Below are positions 52,588 through 60,759 of a stretch of 64,000 bases of DNA, one piece after another. Under the pieces are notes generated by a model. It saw only the letters and a program-made list of their open reading frames with translations, had not been told where the DNA came from and did no database searches. Position 1 is the stretch's first letter; every line of letters starts with the position of its first letter. Position numbers and translations under genes: made by a program. The stretch spans positions 62,001-126,000 of the forward strand of contig NZ_JADFCO010000061.1 of NCBI RefSeq assembly GCF_015356755.1, read 5' to 3'. This DNA is from Nonlabens antarcticus. GTDB lineage: Bacteria; Bacteroidota; Bacteroidia; Flavobacteriales; Flavobacteriaceae.

Positions 52588-54015
52588 TTATCGGCGACCG
52601 GAGCTTCTCCCACTGGATCTTCCAGAATTAGATCTGTTAGAAGATTCTGTACGACTGGGAGCCGATTTTTGAACCGCTGGTCTAGTGGATCTTGATGACG
52701 TTGCCGTTGATCTTGTTGAACGTTGCGGTGCAGGTGAAGACTGCGCTCTCGTAGTACGTTGAGGTGCTGGTGTAGCTCGACTATTTCTACTAGAACTCTC
52801 TTGTTGTCTAGGTTGCACCGTTCTTTGAGTGCTGCTGGATCTACCATTAGAAGATCTAGAAGTCGTGGACCTACTATTCGTTTTTCTAGCCTGCTGCTGT
52901 TCAACTCTGGTTTGAGGCTGTATCGTACCGCTAGATCTTGTTGATCTCTGGTTTGAAGATACCGTTCTACCATTTGTTCTAGAATTGTCTTCCCGTTCTA
53001 CCGTTCTATTGGCAGCTGTACTACCACGTTGTGTAGAGGATCTTCCAGATCTTGAAGTACCTGAATTTCTTCCTTTACTAATGCTATTAGTACGGGAATC
53101 AGAATCAGTAGCCGTTGTGGATCTTCCCGCAACACTGTTATTTCTAGCTGTGCTATTTGAAGATCTGCGGTTTTCACTGCTGCGAACATCTGAAACCAAT
53201 CGACCATTTGAATTCACAGTGTTTTCTCTTGCAATAGTATTTCTACCGGTTGCGATCTGATTGCGATTTATTTCTGTTCTACGTCCAGTAGCAACGGCAC
53301 GACCTCTCGTATCTCTACGTCCACGTTCATAGCTGTTATAGCTAACATTATCATAGGGATGGTAGAAATTTCTTTGTGCTCTATTATCTACATAACATCC
53401 ATTATAGTAACTAGGACTGCTCCAGTACGTCTGGTGATAGCTGTATGAAAACCGAATAGGGTTATAATAAGCACGGTACGGCGAGGAATATACAATTACA
53501 TGATTAAACAATGGAACCGCATAATACTGGTGCCATGGTCTGTAAACGTAATATCTATTGAACGAATTGATGTATCCAGAATAATTATAAATCACACCTG
53601 GACGACTGTAACGCACATAAAGGTTTCCTATGTTGCGAACGTATCCATTTCTATAATTGATATCGATACCTCCAGCCTGTATGATACGACCATAAGAATC
53701 ATAATATATAGGAGTACTTTCGATCTGGATCACAGCTCCATACTGATCGTACTGAACATAGGGATCATAATCGTATCCTGTATTAAAGGAAATATTCACG
53801 TTGCCGTAATTTGCATTGCTGTTGAGCTGTGGCCCGTTGTCCAAATAATTGAAATCAAACTGACCATCAGGAAATACAGCGAACTCAATGCCGCCTTCCG
53901 TGAAAATAAAGCTGTTGTCATAACCGCGGTTGCGATCACCATCATCAGCATTCTCTGCTTGGGCTATTCCAAATCCTAGGAATAAAAACGCCAATAGGGT
54001 AGAGATATTTTTCAT
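52588..54015 (-). CDS. Secreted protein with long Ser/Arg-rich tail
   Basis: A 475-residue exported protein (signal peptide MKNISTLLAFLFLGFGIAQA). Residues about 25-220 are Tyr/Asn/Gly-rich and beta-prone (NYGNVNISFNTGYDYDPYVQ, YNYSGYINSFNRYYVYRPW). From about residue 225 to the end the chain is almost only Ser, Arg, Thr, Asn, Gln and Gly (RSSNGRSSSTQRTVQPRQ, ending SGRSSGRR), some 250 residues of basic low-complexity sequence. No family is recognised for the tail. A surface or matrix protein is possible. No membrane anchor or sorting signal is seen. Confidence 0.75.
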   Translation of the reverse strand: MKNISTLLAFLFLGFGIAQAENADDGDRNRGYDNSFIFTEGGIEFAVFPDGQFDFNYLDNGPQLNSNANYGNVNISFNTGYDYDPYVQYDQYGAVIQIESTPIYYDSYGRIIQAGGIDINYRNGYVRNIGNLYVRYSRPGVIYNYSGYINSFNRYYVYRPWHQYYAVPLFNHVIVYSSPYRAYYNPIRFSYSYHQTYWSSPSYYNGCYVDNRAQRNFYHPYDNVSYNSYERGRRDTRGRAVATGRRTEINRNQIATGRNTIARENTVNSNGRLVSDVRSSENRRSSNSTARNNSVAGRSTTATDSDSRTNSISKGRNSGTSRSGRSSTQRGSTAANRTVEREDNSRTNGRTVSSNQRSTRSSGTIQPQTRVEQQQARKTNSRSTTSRSSNGRSSSTQRTVQPRQQESSSRNSRATPAPQRTTRAQSSPAPQRSTRSTATSSRSTRPAVQKSAPSRTESSNRSNSGRSSGRSSGRR

Positions 54016-54243
54016 AATAGTTAGGTATTAATGGCAAGTATCAGTACTTACCTAACCTATAAAATCAACTCGCGTGCCAAAACATAATTGAAGTAAGCCT
54101 ATTAAGTTAATAGGACTTGAAAAATAATTATAACGAACTGATAACTAGTAAATTGAATAATTTTTAAAAACTTAAAAAAAAATAGCACGAGAACTACAAC
54201 GTTTTCGTAAAAATAGTTTTAGGAGCTTTAAACCGGATATTAT

Positions 54244-54903
54244 TTAGAAGCTGATCAACATTATCTCGGTATCATCTTCCACATCTATAGGCTCATAAAC
54301 ACCATAATTTGTGGCCAGCCTGATGTAGACACTATCTAACGGTACAAAAACTCGAGCTTCAATCTCGCTGCCGTATGCCACTGGGTTGACATAACTTTTT
54401 CGAAGATTCTCAAAAGCTAATCCTGGTCCTATCATATCTGCAGGACCTCCGGCAGGGCTAATAACTTGAATGGAAGTGATCACATCATTTTCATAGTAGA
54501 ACTCGACTGCCTCCTCGCTATCTATGGATAACATGTAAATATCAAAGGCGCCATCTCCGGTTTCAATGACCATAGGACGCAAGGTGTCTTTTTTTCTCAA
54601 AGTGGCCGATAACAATGTTTTGACACTACGATCACGTAGAACCTCTGAAAGTCCCAACCTCTTCATTACTATACCAGGACTGAAAGGTGTGTAAATAAAC
54701 TCGGGCTCCACAATATCAACCTCTAATTCTTGAGAAATGGTTTCGTCATTGGTAAGTTCCAAGGGTGTGACTGTTGTTAATAAGGAGTCACTATCAGTCA
54801 GTTTAGGCTCTTTAGAATTCGTAACTTTTGACGAGGTACGATCTTTACAGCTGATTAAGATCACTAAAGCTAAACATACAAAGGAGAAGCTTAAACGGTT
54901 CAT
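54244..54903 (-). CDS. Lipoprotein of unknown function
   Basis: A 219-residue predicted lipoprotein: MNRLSFSFVCLALVILISC with lipobox LISC and Cys19. A Ser/Thr/Glu-rich linker (residues 20-65) precedes a folded domain with RKKDTLRPMVIETGDGAFDI, ISPAGGPADMIGPGLAFENL and EARVFVPLDSVYIRLATNYG. No family is recognised with confidence. It lies 20 bp downstream of the photolyase gene in the same direction, so it may be co-transcribed. The 228 bp between it and the Ser/Arg-rich protein gene shows nothing notable. Confidence 0.65.
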   Translation of the reverse strand: MNRLSFSFVCLALVILISCKDRTSSKVTNSKEPKLTDSDSLLTTVTPLELTNDETISQELEVDIVEPEFIYTPFSPGIVMKRLGLSEVLRDRSVKTLLSATLRKKDTLRPMVIETGDGAFDIYMLSIDSEEAVEFYYENDVITSIQVISPAGGPADMIGPGLAFENLRKSYVNPVAYGSEIEARVFVPLDSVYIRLATNYGVYEPIDVEDDTEIMLISF

Positions 54904-54923
54904 GGAGATCTATATTTAGGCGG

Positions 54924-56243
54924 CTAAGATACAGCGGCTTTATAGGTTTTCAAACAGCGCTCTCGAGCTTCTTTGTGATCGACCATCATTTCTGGATAAT
55001 CGTCCGTATCATGTTCTGGAACAAATTCATTGATGTATTTCCGGTCCTTATCAAACTTGTCCTTCTGGGTAATAGGGTTGAAGATTCTAAAATAAGGGGC
55101 TGCGTCAACACCACTGCCAGCTGCCCATTGCCAATTCCCTACATTGCTGGACATTTCATAATCCAGCAACTTTTCAGCAAAATAAGTCTCGCCCCAGCGC
55201 CAGTCGATCAAAAGATGTTTGCATAGGAAACTTGCGACAAGCATTCGTACACGATTGTGCATGTAACCAGTTGTATTGAGTTCCCGCATTCCAGCATCTA
55301 CTAATTTATATCCAGTCGTTCCTGTTTTCCACTTTTCAAATTCGGCTTCATCATTTCTCCAATCGATGCGGTCGTATTTTGCTCTGAAGGATTTTTCTGT
55401 CGTGTGTGGGAAGTGAAACAAAATCTGCATAAAAAATTCTCGCCAGATCAATTCTGATAAGAACACTTTATTTTTAGACTGCATTCCCTTCTTCATCATC
55501 TTTCGCGGACTCACAACTCCAAAACGCAAATAAACACCTAATCGAGTCGTTCCTTCCTTTGCGGGAAAGTTTCTAGTGTCCTCATATTCTTCAATGGTTG
55601 TAGGTGTAACGTCGTAGGCAGGGATTTCAATACCAGATTTTTTAAAACCCATGTCGCTCAAAGTGAGATTGGGCAAACGCGAATTCTGAATACAATTCTC
55701 AAGAACAGAACTGGTATAATAAATACGCAGTCCTTCTTCATTTTTATACTCTTCTTGGAAACGTTCTAACCATTTATTCTTGTAGGGTGTGTAAACGACA
55801 TAGGGATCGCCGTCGCCTTTTACAACTTCGCTTTTTTCAAAAACCACTTGGTCTTTGAACGTATGGAAATCTATATCACTTTTACCCATCAATTCCTTGA
55901 TCGCTGCATCACGTTCTTTAGCATAAGGTTCGTAATCGTGGTTTGTATAAACCGCTTGAACCTCATGATCCTTTAGAATTTCTTTCCAGATTTCTTCTGG
56001 TTTTCCATGATACATGGCGATAGAACTTCCACATTCTTTTTGCAGCTCGTTGCGCATGCGCTGGAGTTCCTCATATATGAAAGTTACCCGAGCATCATCC
56101 TCGGGCAACTTGTCGAGAATTTCTTTGTCAAAAATAAAAATAGGTAACACGGGAAGACCTGAATTTAAAGCTTCATAAAAGCCTACATTATCATCTAGTC
56201 TCAAATCCCGTCTGAACCAAAATACGTTTACTTTATCTGCCAT
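54924..56243 (-). CDS. Deoxyribodipyrimidine photolyase (cryptochrome family)
   Basis: A 439-residue FAD-dependent DNA repair enzyme that reverses cyclobutane pyrimidine dimers with blue light. NVFWFRRDLRLDDNVGFYEA at the start, EEGTTRLGVYLRFG-type FAD contacts near 230, LSELIWREFFMQILF near 263, TGTTGYKLVDAGMRELNTTG and NRVRMLVASFLCKHLLIDWR followed by NVGNWQWAAGSGVDAAPYFR are conserved. The ATG at 56243 is used rather than 56279; it leaves a one-base gap after the SDR stop. It is the third gene of the SRPBCC-SDR-photolyase unit. Confidence 0.93.
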   Translation of the reverse strand: MADKVNVFWFRRDLRLDDNVGFYEALNSGLPVLPIFIFDKEILDKLPEDDARVTFIYEELQRMRNELQKECGSSIAMYHGKPEEIWKEILKDHEVQAVYTNHDYEPYAKERDAAIKELMGKSDIDFHTFKDQVVFEKSEVVKGDGDPYVVYTPYKNKWLERFQEEYKNEEGLRIYYTSSVLENCIQNSRLPNLTLSDMGFKKSGIEIPAYDVTPTTIEEYEDTRNFPAKEGTTRLGVYLRFGVVSPRKMMKKGMQSKNKVFLSELIWREFFMQILFHFPHTTEKSFRAKYDRIDWRNDEAEFEKWKTGTTGYKLVDAGMRELNTTGYMHNRVRMLVASFLCKHLLIDWRWGETYFAEKLLDYEMSSNVGNWQWAAGSGVDAAPYFRIFNPITQKDKFDKDRKYINEFVPEHDTDDYPEMMVDHKEARERCLKTYKAAVS

Positions 56244-56244
56244 A

Positions 56245-56940
56245 TTATCCCAAGTCCAGTGTTGATTTTCCACCATCAAGTCCTAAAACTTGACCTGTCA
56301 TCCAGCCTGCATTCTGTTCTAATAAATAAACAGCAAGGCCCGCAATATCTTCTGGAGTTCCTACTCGTTTCAAAGGATGGAGTTCGCCCATTTTCTCTTT
56401 TTTTGCATCATTATTCAATAATCTGCCTGCAAGTGGCGTATCGACTAGGGAAGGAGCGATGACATTGACGCGCACGGTAGGTGCATATTCTGCAGCTAGT
56501 GCTTTAGCAAATCCCTCAATGGCACCTTTTGCAGCTGCAACACTGGTGTGGAAGGGCATACCTGTTTGTACAGCAACTGTAGAAAAGAAAACTATACTGC
56601 TGGTCCCTTCTTTGGTAAGTAGTGGTAGAACGTCACGAGTAACTTTAATCAAAGAGAAAAAGTTGATTTGCATATCTTCTTCAAACTGCTCCTGTTTGAG
56701 CATTTTGAAAGGCTTTAAATTAATGCTACCAGGGCAGTACACAAACCCATCGAGGGATTCTGGTAATTTTGATAAATCTAGGGAATCAGTGCTAGCGTCA
56801 AAAGTGATATGAGTAACACCATCTGGTAAATTTTCGTTTTCACGAGAGGCTACAAATACATTGTTTCCCTCATGCAAATGTTGAACGATAGCATTGCCTA
56901 TTCCATGGCTGCCTCCTATAAGTAGTATATTTCTGGACAT
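56245..56940 (-). CDS. SDR-like protein without the usual catalytic Tyr
   Basis: A 231-residue Rossmann-fold protein of the short-chain dehydrogenase/reductase superfamily. The nucleotide-binding motif is GGSHGIGNAIV at about 8-18, and YCPGSINLKPFKML replaces NNAG. Ser is present in IVFFSTVAVQTGM, but the active-site block reads MPFHTSVAAAKGAIEGF: Lys is retained while the residue four before it is Val, not Tyr. The C-terminal RVNVIAPSLVDTPLA is conserved. It may use a different acid or be non-catalytic. It lies between SRPBCC and photolyase genes. Confidence 0.82.
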   Translation of the reverse strand: MSRNILLIGGSHGIGNAIVQHLHEGNNVFVASRENENLPDGVTHITFDASTDSLDLSKLPESLDGFVYCPGSINLKPFKMLKQEQFEEDMQINFFSLIKVTRDVLPLLTKEGTSSIVFFSTVAVQTGMPFHTSVAAAKGAIEGFAKALAAEYAPTVRVNVIAPSLVDTPLAGRLLNNDAKKEKMGELHPLKRVGTPEDIAGLAVYLLEQNAGWMTGQVLGLDGGKSTLDLG

Positions 56941-56941
56941 A

Positions 56942-57448
56942 TTAATTGAGTATATCTTGTTTTAAAGTAGATTGATTTTCAGGTTCTGTGTACACACCAA
57001 ATTTTTTAACGAGTGCGCTTTCGCGAAAGCGAAATATTTCATCCAGTTTGGGTTTCACCAAAAACGGATGCACCATTTTCCCTAGAAAGCCTAAGGGTAA
57101 TCTGTAATGGACAATGTCTTCCATAAGTGTCCCACCGGGAATTTCACTCACAAAATGTTTATGATGCCAGGTTGCGTAGGGACCATACATCTGTTCATCC
57201 ACAAAATATTGCTTTTCTTTCACCTGGGTAATGTGTGTCACCCAGTTTGTCGTAAAGAAAGGCAATGGCTTAACAGAGTATTCAATGAGCTGGCCAGGAT
57301 ACATCCCGCGATCCGTTCCATAGAGAACTGTCATTTCCATTGCTGGTGGAGTAAGAAGTTTCAGATTATTAGCATCTGTGAGAAACGCCCAGGCTTCATC
57401 TAATGTTATGGGTAACTTTTGCTTGGTATGAACTTGGTATAATTTCAA
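56942..57448 (-). CDS. SRPBCC family protein
   Basis: A 168-residue ligand-binding-fold protein of the SRPBCC (Bet v1-like) superfamily, of the type often annotated as a cell division inhibitor. LPITLDEAWAFLTDANNLKL, LTPPAMEM, VTHITQVKEKQYFVDEQMYG, YATWHHKHFVSEIPGGTLME and DIVHYRLPLGFLGK are typical. The start is TTG at 57448. The SDR start is 2 bp away from its stop. One palindrome copy codes R140-F-R-E-S144 in FRFRESALVKK near the C-terminus, where the family ends in a variable helix. Confidence 0.85.
   Translation of the reverse strand: MKLYQVHTKQKLPITLDEAWAFLTDANNLKLLTPPAMEMTVLYGTDRGMYPGQLIEYSVKPLPFFTTNWVTHITQVKEKQYFVDEQMYGPYATWHHKHFVSEIPGGTLMEDIVHYRLPLGFLGKMVHPFLVKPKLDEIFRFRESALVKKFGVYTEPENQSTLKQDILN
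57016..57031. repeat. Palindrome copy 17, inside the SRPBCC gene
   Basis: Core 57017-57030, read as RFRES at residues 140-144 in the last helix. Confidence 0.95.
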
Positions 57449-57509
57449 TGGCTGGTGATTTAGTTTTTAAATATAGTCGCTAAAGAAAATTAGGGCTAAC
57501 AATCCTTTG

Positions 57510-58247
57510 TTAATTGTCCCATGATGAATCGTCACGCAATTCACCGCTGGTGTATTTACGACCGATGGCAAACTTTACACCTAGGGTAAATAATAGGTTT
57601 GATAAGTTTGATTCTCTTCTAAAACCTTGGAGATCTGTAGGGTTTGAACTCAATCGTTCAATGGAAGTATTGTATACTAGAGGTTTGCCTAAGCTGGTCA
57701 GGAATTGCGGAGAAAAATAGATCTGCGTACCGCGACGGAAGTAATAATTGAAACGCAAACCAGCATGTGTAACCATACTTGAATCGTCAGTATCTCCATT
57801 AATAAAATGAAATCGATCATCATTTGTACTTGCAAAACCATTAGTATCGTTGACATCCAGAAATAATATTCCTAGTCTGGCAAACCCATCTACTTGAAAC
57901 CTATTTATAGTTTTGCTCATCACAACGCCAGCAGTAATTTGTGTAAATGATTCATTTTGAGGGCTAGGCCCATTAGGCTGCATGGTAAAAGCAGTCTCGT
58001 TATATCCATGGTGCAACCCCAGCGATAGCCCAATGTTTTTATTAAAATAGCCATCATAGACTATTCCTGCTGTCAGGCCTGTACGGGCCACATTGCCATA
58101 ATCGCCGGTAGGTTCTGCAATACCCAGGTCAATGGAGAGATTGTGTTTAGGGATTTCTCGTAGGTGCAATGGAAGTTCTGCATCGTCAGTTTGAGCTATC
58201 ACAAGGATGGGAAAAAGAAAAAGGAGTAAAAGAAGTTTTTGTCTCAT
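57510..58247 (-). CDS. Outer-membrane beta-barrel protein, unknown
   Basis: A 245-residue exported protein with signal peptide MRQKLLLLLFLFPILVIAQ. The mature protein has repeated beta-strand pairs typical of small outer-membrane barrels (LSIDLGIAEPTGDYG, LTAGIVYDGYFNKNIGLSLG, FQVDGFARLGILFLDV, HAGLRFNYYFRRGTQIYFSP, LLFTLGVKFAIGRK). It resembles the generic Bacteroidota outer-membrane protein group; no specific ligand is evident. The ATG at 58247 is preferred to 58277. It is divergent from the CsbD gene. Confidence 0.72.
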   Translation of the reverse strand: MRQKLLLLLFLFPILVIAQTDDAELPLHLREIPKHNLSIDLGIAEPTGDYGNVARTGLTAGIVYDGYFNKNIGLSLGLHHGYNETAFTMQPNGPSPQNESFTQITAGVVMSKTINRFQVDGFARLGILFLDVNDTNGFASTNDDRFHFINGDTDDSSMVTHAGLRFNYYFRRGTQIYFSPQFLTSLGKPLVYNTSIERLSSNPTDLQGFRRESNLSNLLFTLGVKFAIGRKYTSGELRDDSSWDN

Positions 58248-58306
58248 ATTGTAAAGATATTTGATACAAATTGGCAATTTCTTAAATAAGATTATGATTT
58301 TGTTTT

Positions 58307-58328
58307 GTTCGCTTTCGCGAAAGCGAAC
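58307..58328. repeat. Palindrome copy 18 (intergenic)
   Basis: Perfect 22-bp palindrome (core 58311-58324) in the divergent region between the barrel protein and the CsbD genes, where promoters of both would be expected. Confidence 0.95.
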
Positions 58329-58366
58329 TAACTTTAGGTATTCAAATTAACTTAAAAACAATTATC

Positions 58367-58558
58367 ATGAGCGACAAGGAACTAGAAGGAAAAATGGATC
58401 AAGCTAAAGGTAAGGTCAAAGAAGGATACGGAAAATTAACCGACGATAAGTCCACCGAAGCTGAAGGTAAAGCAGACCAAGCTAAAGGAAAAGCTAAAGA
58501 AGCATACGGTGAGGCAAAACGTGATGTGAAAAATGCGCTGGACGGCGACAAAAAGTAA
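58367..58558 (+). CDS. CsbD family stress protein
   Basis: A 63-residue CsbD-like protein, Lys/Glu/Ala-rich and helical. It consists of two similar halves: KMDQAKGKVKEGYGKLTDD at the start and KADQAKGKAKEAYGEAKRD in the second part, which looks like an internal duplication. Members are often induced in general stress and have no known biochemical role. It is followed 2 bp later by phhB. Confidence 0.93.
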   Translation: MSDKELEGKMDQAKGKVKEGYGKLTDDKSTEAEGKADQAKGKAKEAYGEAKRDVKNALDGDKK

Positions 58559-58560
58559 AC

Positions 58561-58848
58561 ATGGAGAAACTGACCGAAGAACAGATTGAAAAACATTTGG
58601 AAAATGTAGAAGGATGGGATTATTACGATGATGCCATTCACACTACATTTGAATTTGATAACTTTATGGACGCCTTTTCAGTAATGACAAGGATTGCCAT
58701 GGAGGCTGAAAAGATGGAGCATCATCCTGACTGGCATAATTTATATAATACTCTTGAGATATCTTTAAGTACTCATGATGTTAATGGATTAACCGAAAAG
58801 GATTTTAAACTTGCTGCAGCCATTGAGCATATTGTAGGTGATGAATAA
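58561..58848 (+). CDS. phhB: 4a-hydroxytetrahydrobiopterin dehydratase
   Basis: A 95-residue pterin-4-alpha-carbinolamine dehydratase, recycling the pterin cofactor of aromatic hydroxylases or acting in related pathways. EGWDYYDDAIHTTFEFDNFM, AMEAEKMEHHPDWHNLYNTL (with the catalytic His-His pair) and LSTHDVNGLTEKDFKLA cover the whole family. The length is normal. Located 2 bp behind csbD, it is likely co-transcribed with it, which hints at stress-linked expression but does not prove it. Confidence 0.94.
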   Translation: MEKLTEEQIEKHLENVEGWDYYDDAIHTTFEFDNFMDAFSVMTRIAMEAEKMEHHPDWHNLYNTLEISLSTHDVNGLTEKDFKLAAAIEHIVGDE

Positions 58849-58870
58849 TCTTTCTGCATTTAATTAATAT

Positions 58871-58900
58871 AAATCCCTTGCGCGAGCAGGGGATTTTTTT
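58871..58900 (+). terminator. Terminator after phhB
   Basis: An 11-bp stem AAATCCCTTGC (58871-58881) with GCAGGGGATTT (58886-58896), loop GCGA, then a T run. Confidence 0.9.
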
Positions 58901-58919
58901 GTTTTATGACGAACGACGC

Positions 58920-58984
58920 TCGTTTTTCACTTCGACAGGCTCAGCGCCGCGTCTTCACAAAACCTCCTGACGTATGAAAAACGA
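58920..58984. repeat. REP-like inverted repeat
   Basis: TCGTTTTTCA (58920-58929) and TGAAAAACGA (58975-58984) form a 10-bp inverted repeat enclosing CACTTCGACAGGCTCAGC, a word I recall as widespread between genes in Bacteroidota. The rest of the 58901-59261 stretch shows no gene; a 71-codon frame there looks like chance. Confidence 0.55.
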
Positions 58985-59261
58985 CGTATTTGTGATTGTG
59001 AAATAATTTTCTATTTCTTTCTGGAAGATTTCGTTTATTTTGAAATAATGAAAAATGAGTGCTACACCCTTTGACTACGATATTTCCCTGAAGGGAAACA
59101 AGAAGTAAGAAGTTTTTGAGAAAGACGAGTGGTTTACAATTTTATCATCTTCCCTTGAGTAAAGAGACGAGATGGGTGTTTTGCGAAGTTAAGTTTTTAC
59201 TTGAACCCTATGTTAAAATCACGGTCTGTAATATTTTTATAGGTCTACCATGTCAACGTTC

Positions 59262-59292
59262 TTGCAACATAGACCACAGAACCTTAATTTTA
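59262..59292 (+). promoter_or_regulatory. Probable yebC promoter
   Basis: TTG at 59262-59264, a 20-bp spacer and TAATTTTA at 59285-59292 (one mismatch at the last base of TAnnTTTG). It lies 22 bp before the start codon. Confidence 0.55.
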
Positions 59293-59314
59293 CATAACAA
59301 ACTAAACTATAGAA

Positions 59315-60055
59315 ATGGGAAGAGCATTTGAATTCCGTAAAGCGCGCAAGATGAAAAGATGGGGTGCGATGTCTAAGGCATTTACACGCATTGGAAAAGA
59401 TATTGTGACTGCTGTAAAAGAAGGTGGGCCAGATCCTGATGTTAATGCTAGATTGCGAGCGGTTATACAGAATGCAAAGTCTGTCAACATGCCTAAGGTA
59501 AATGTTGAACGTGCTATCAAAAAAGCAAGTGATAAGGATACTAAAGATTATGAAACGGTTTTGTTTGAAGGCTATGCGCCTCACGGTATTGCCGTTTTAG
59601 TGGAAACTTCAACAGATAATAACAATAGAACTGTTGCAAACGTACGTAGTTATTTTACTAAGTACGACGGAAGTCTAGGTACCAGTGGTTCTGTAGAATT
59701 TATGTTTGAACATAAATGCCACTTTAGAATCCCAGCGGAAGGGAAGGATCTGGAGGAATTAGAATTAGAGCTGATTGATTTTGGTGCAGAAGAATTGTTT
59801 CTGGATGAAAAGGATGAAGAAGACGCCAATAGTGTTGATGGTATCATGATTTATGCAGAATTCCAAAATTATGGAACCATGCAAAACGGACTGGAAGAAC
59901 TGGGGCTTGAAATCTTAAGTTCTGGATTTGAATATATTCCAACGGTTCAAAAGGAATTGACCGAAGAACAGCAAGAGGATGTGGACAAATTATTAGAGAA
60001 GTTGGAAGAGGATGATGATGTGAATAATGTGTACACGACGATCAAGGAAGATTAG
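59315..60055 (+). CDS. YebC/PmpR family regulator or translation factor
   Basis: A 246-residue protein of the YebC family. MGRAFEFRKARKMKRWGAMS at the N-terminus, PDPDVNARLRAVIQNAKSVN near 46-65, VERAIKKASDKD, ALVETSTDNNNRTVANVRSYF and SVEFMFEHKCHF follow. Members have been described as transcription regulators (PmpR) and as factors that help ribosomes at proline runs; which applies here is not clear. An acidic C-terminal tail (EEQQEDVDKLLEKLEEDDD) is typical. It stands alone, with its own promoter. Confidence 0.94.
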   Translation: MGRAFEFRKARKMKRWGAMSKAFTRIGKDIVTAVKEGGPDPDVNARLRAVIQNAKSVNMPKVNVERAIKKASDKDTKDYETVLFEGYAPHGIAVLVETSTDNNNRTVANVRSYFTKYDGSLGTSGSVEFMFEHKCHFRIPAEGKDLEELELELIDFGAEELFLDEKDEEDANSVDGIMIYAEFQNYGTMQNGLEELGLEILSSGFEYIPTVQKELTEEQQEDVDKLLEKLEEDDDVNNVYTTIKED

Positions 60056-60192
60056 TATTGTGATATATCGTGCCGGTTTCTAGTTTGACGGTTAAGACGA
60101 TATAATAAAGGTATTGACTTTAAACCACAAGTTCAAAATCTCAAATTGTATAAAAAACACGAGAAGCAGTGGTAGGTTTTTTAATTTTTCAA

Positions 60193-60230
60193 GCATCAAG
60201 CATCCAGCATCCAGCATCCAGCATCCAGCA
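60193..60230 (+). repeat. GCATCCA tandem repeat
   Basis: A 7-bp unit repeated as one GCATCAA and four GCATCCA, followed by a partial GCA. It lies in the 295-bp gap between the YebC and LysM genes, which contains no gene that I can see. Confidence 0.9.
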
Positions 60231-60350
60231 GCACTCGGTCTTTATACTTGGAACTTTGTACTTGATACTTAAAAAAGACTTTAATATTTAATTATTGATT
60301 GGTAACTTTTGAAAAACTATCTTCCAACCTAACTTAAAACAAACGATACC

Positions 60351-60728
60351 ATGGTAAAAGAGAAATATCAAAGCGTTCTGGAACTGGGCGAAAAACTAAA
60401 CATTATAGGAGGTGATGTCAAGGTAAATAATGACAAATTAGAAATAAGTGGTACCACCCGTAATCAGTATCAAAAAGATCAGCTGTGGGACGAGATCAAA
60501 AAAGTAGGCGGAGAAAATCCATCAGATATTACGGCAGATATCAAGGTCGCAGACACTAGTATTTACTGCCATCACGAAGTGCAAAAAGGGGAGTCTTTAA
60601 GCCTTATTGCCAAGAAATATTATGGCGATCCCATGAAGTATAAAAAGATCTTTGAGGCAAATACAGATCAGTTGAAAAATCCGGACCTAATCCATCCAGG
60701 TCAAAATCTTATCATTCCCAATAAATAA
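60351..60728 (+). CDS. BON/LysM domain protein
   Basis: A 125-residue protein without a signal peptide. The first 65 residues are consistent with a BON-type domain (KLNIIGGDVKVNNDKLEISG, YQKDQLWDEIKKVGGENPSD). The C-terminal 50 residues are a LysM domain (HEVQKGESLSLIAKKYYGDP, NPDLIHPGQNLIIP). The layout is like YgaU/LysM proteins, which bind peptidoglycan or potassium; the role here is inferred only from similarity. Confidence 0.88.
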   Translation: MVKEKYQSVLELGEKLNIIGGDVKVNNDKLEISGTTRNQYQKDQLWDEIKKVGGENPSDITADIKVADTSIYCHHEVQKGESLSLIAKKYYGDPMKYKKIFEANTDQLKNPDLIHPGQNLIIPNK

Positions 60729-60759
60729 ATTATTAGGTACATTATGAACCTGCAACTCT

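Noticed and set aside
53500-53979. A 159-codon plus-strand frame opposite the Ser/Arg-rich secreted protein gene
   Set aside because: It is antisense to a clear gene with a signal peptide, is rich in Ile/Val from the reverse of Tyr/Asn codons, and has no recognisable domain. The low-complexity gene produces several such shadows.
58307-58328. The palindromes as operators of one transcription factor controlling nearby genes
   Set aside because: Most copies are inside unrelated genes, far from start sites, so a classical operator role does not explain the set.
59116-59331. A 71-codon frame upstream of the YebC gene
   Set aside because: It runs across the likely yebC promoter and start codon, has no ribosome-binding site or family, and has the composition of non-coding AT-rich DNA.
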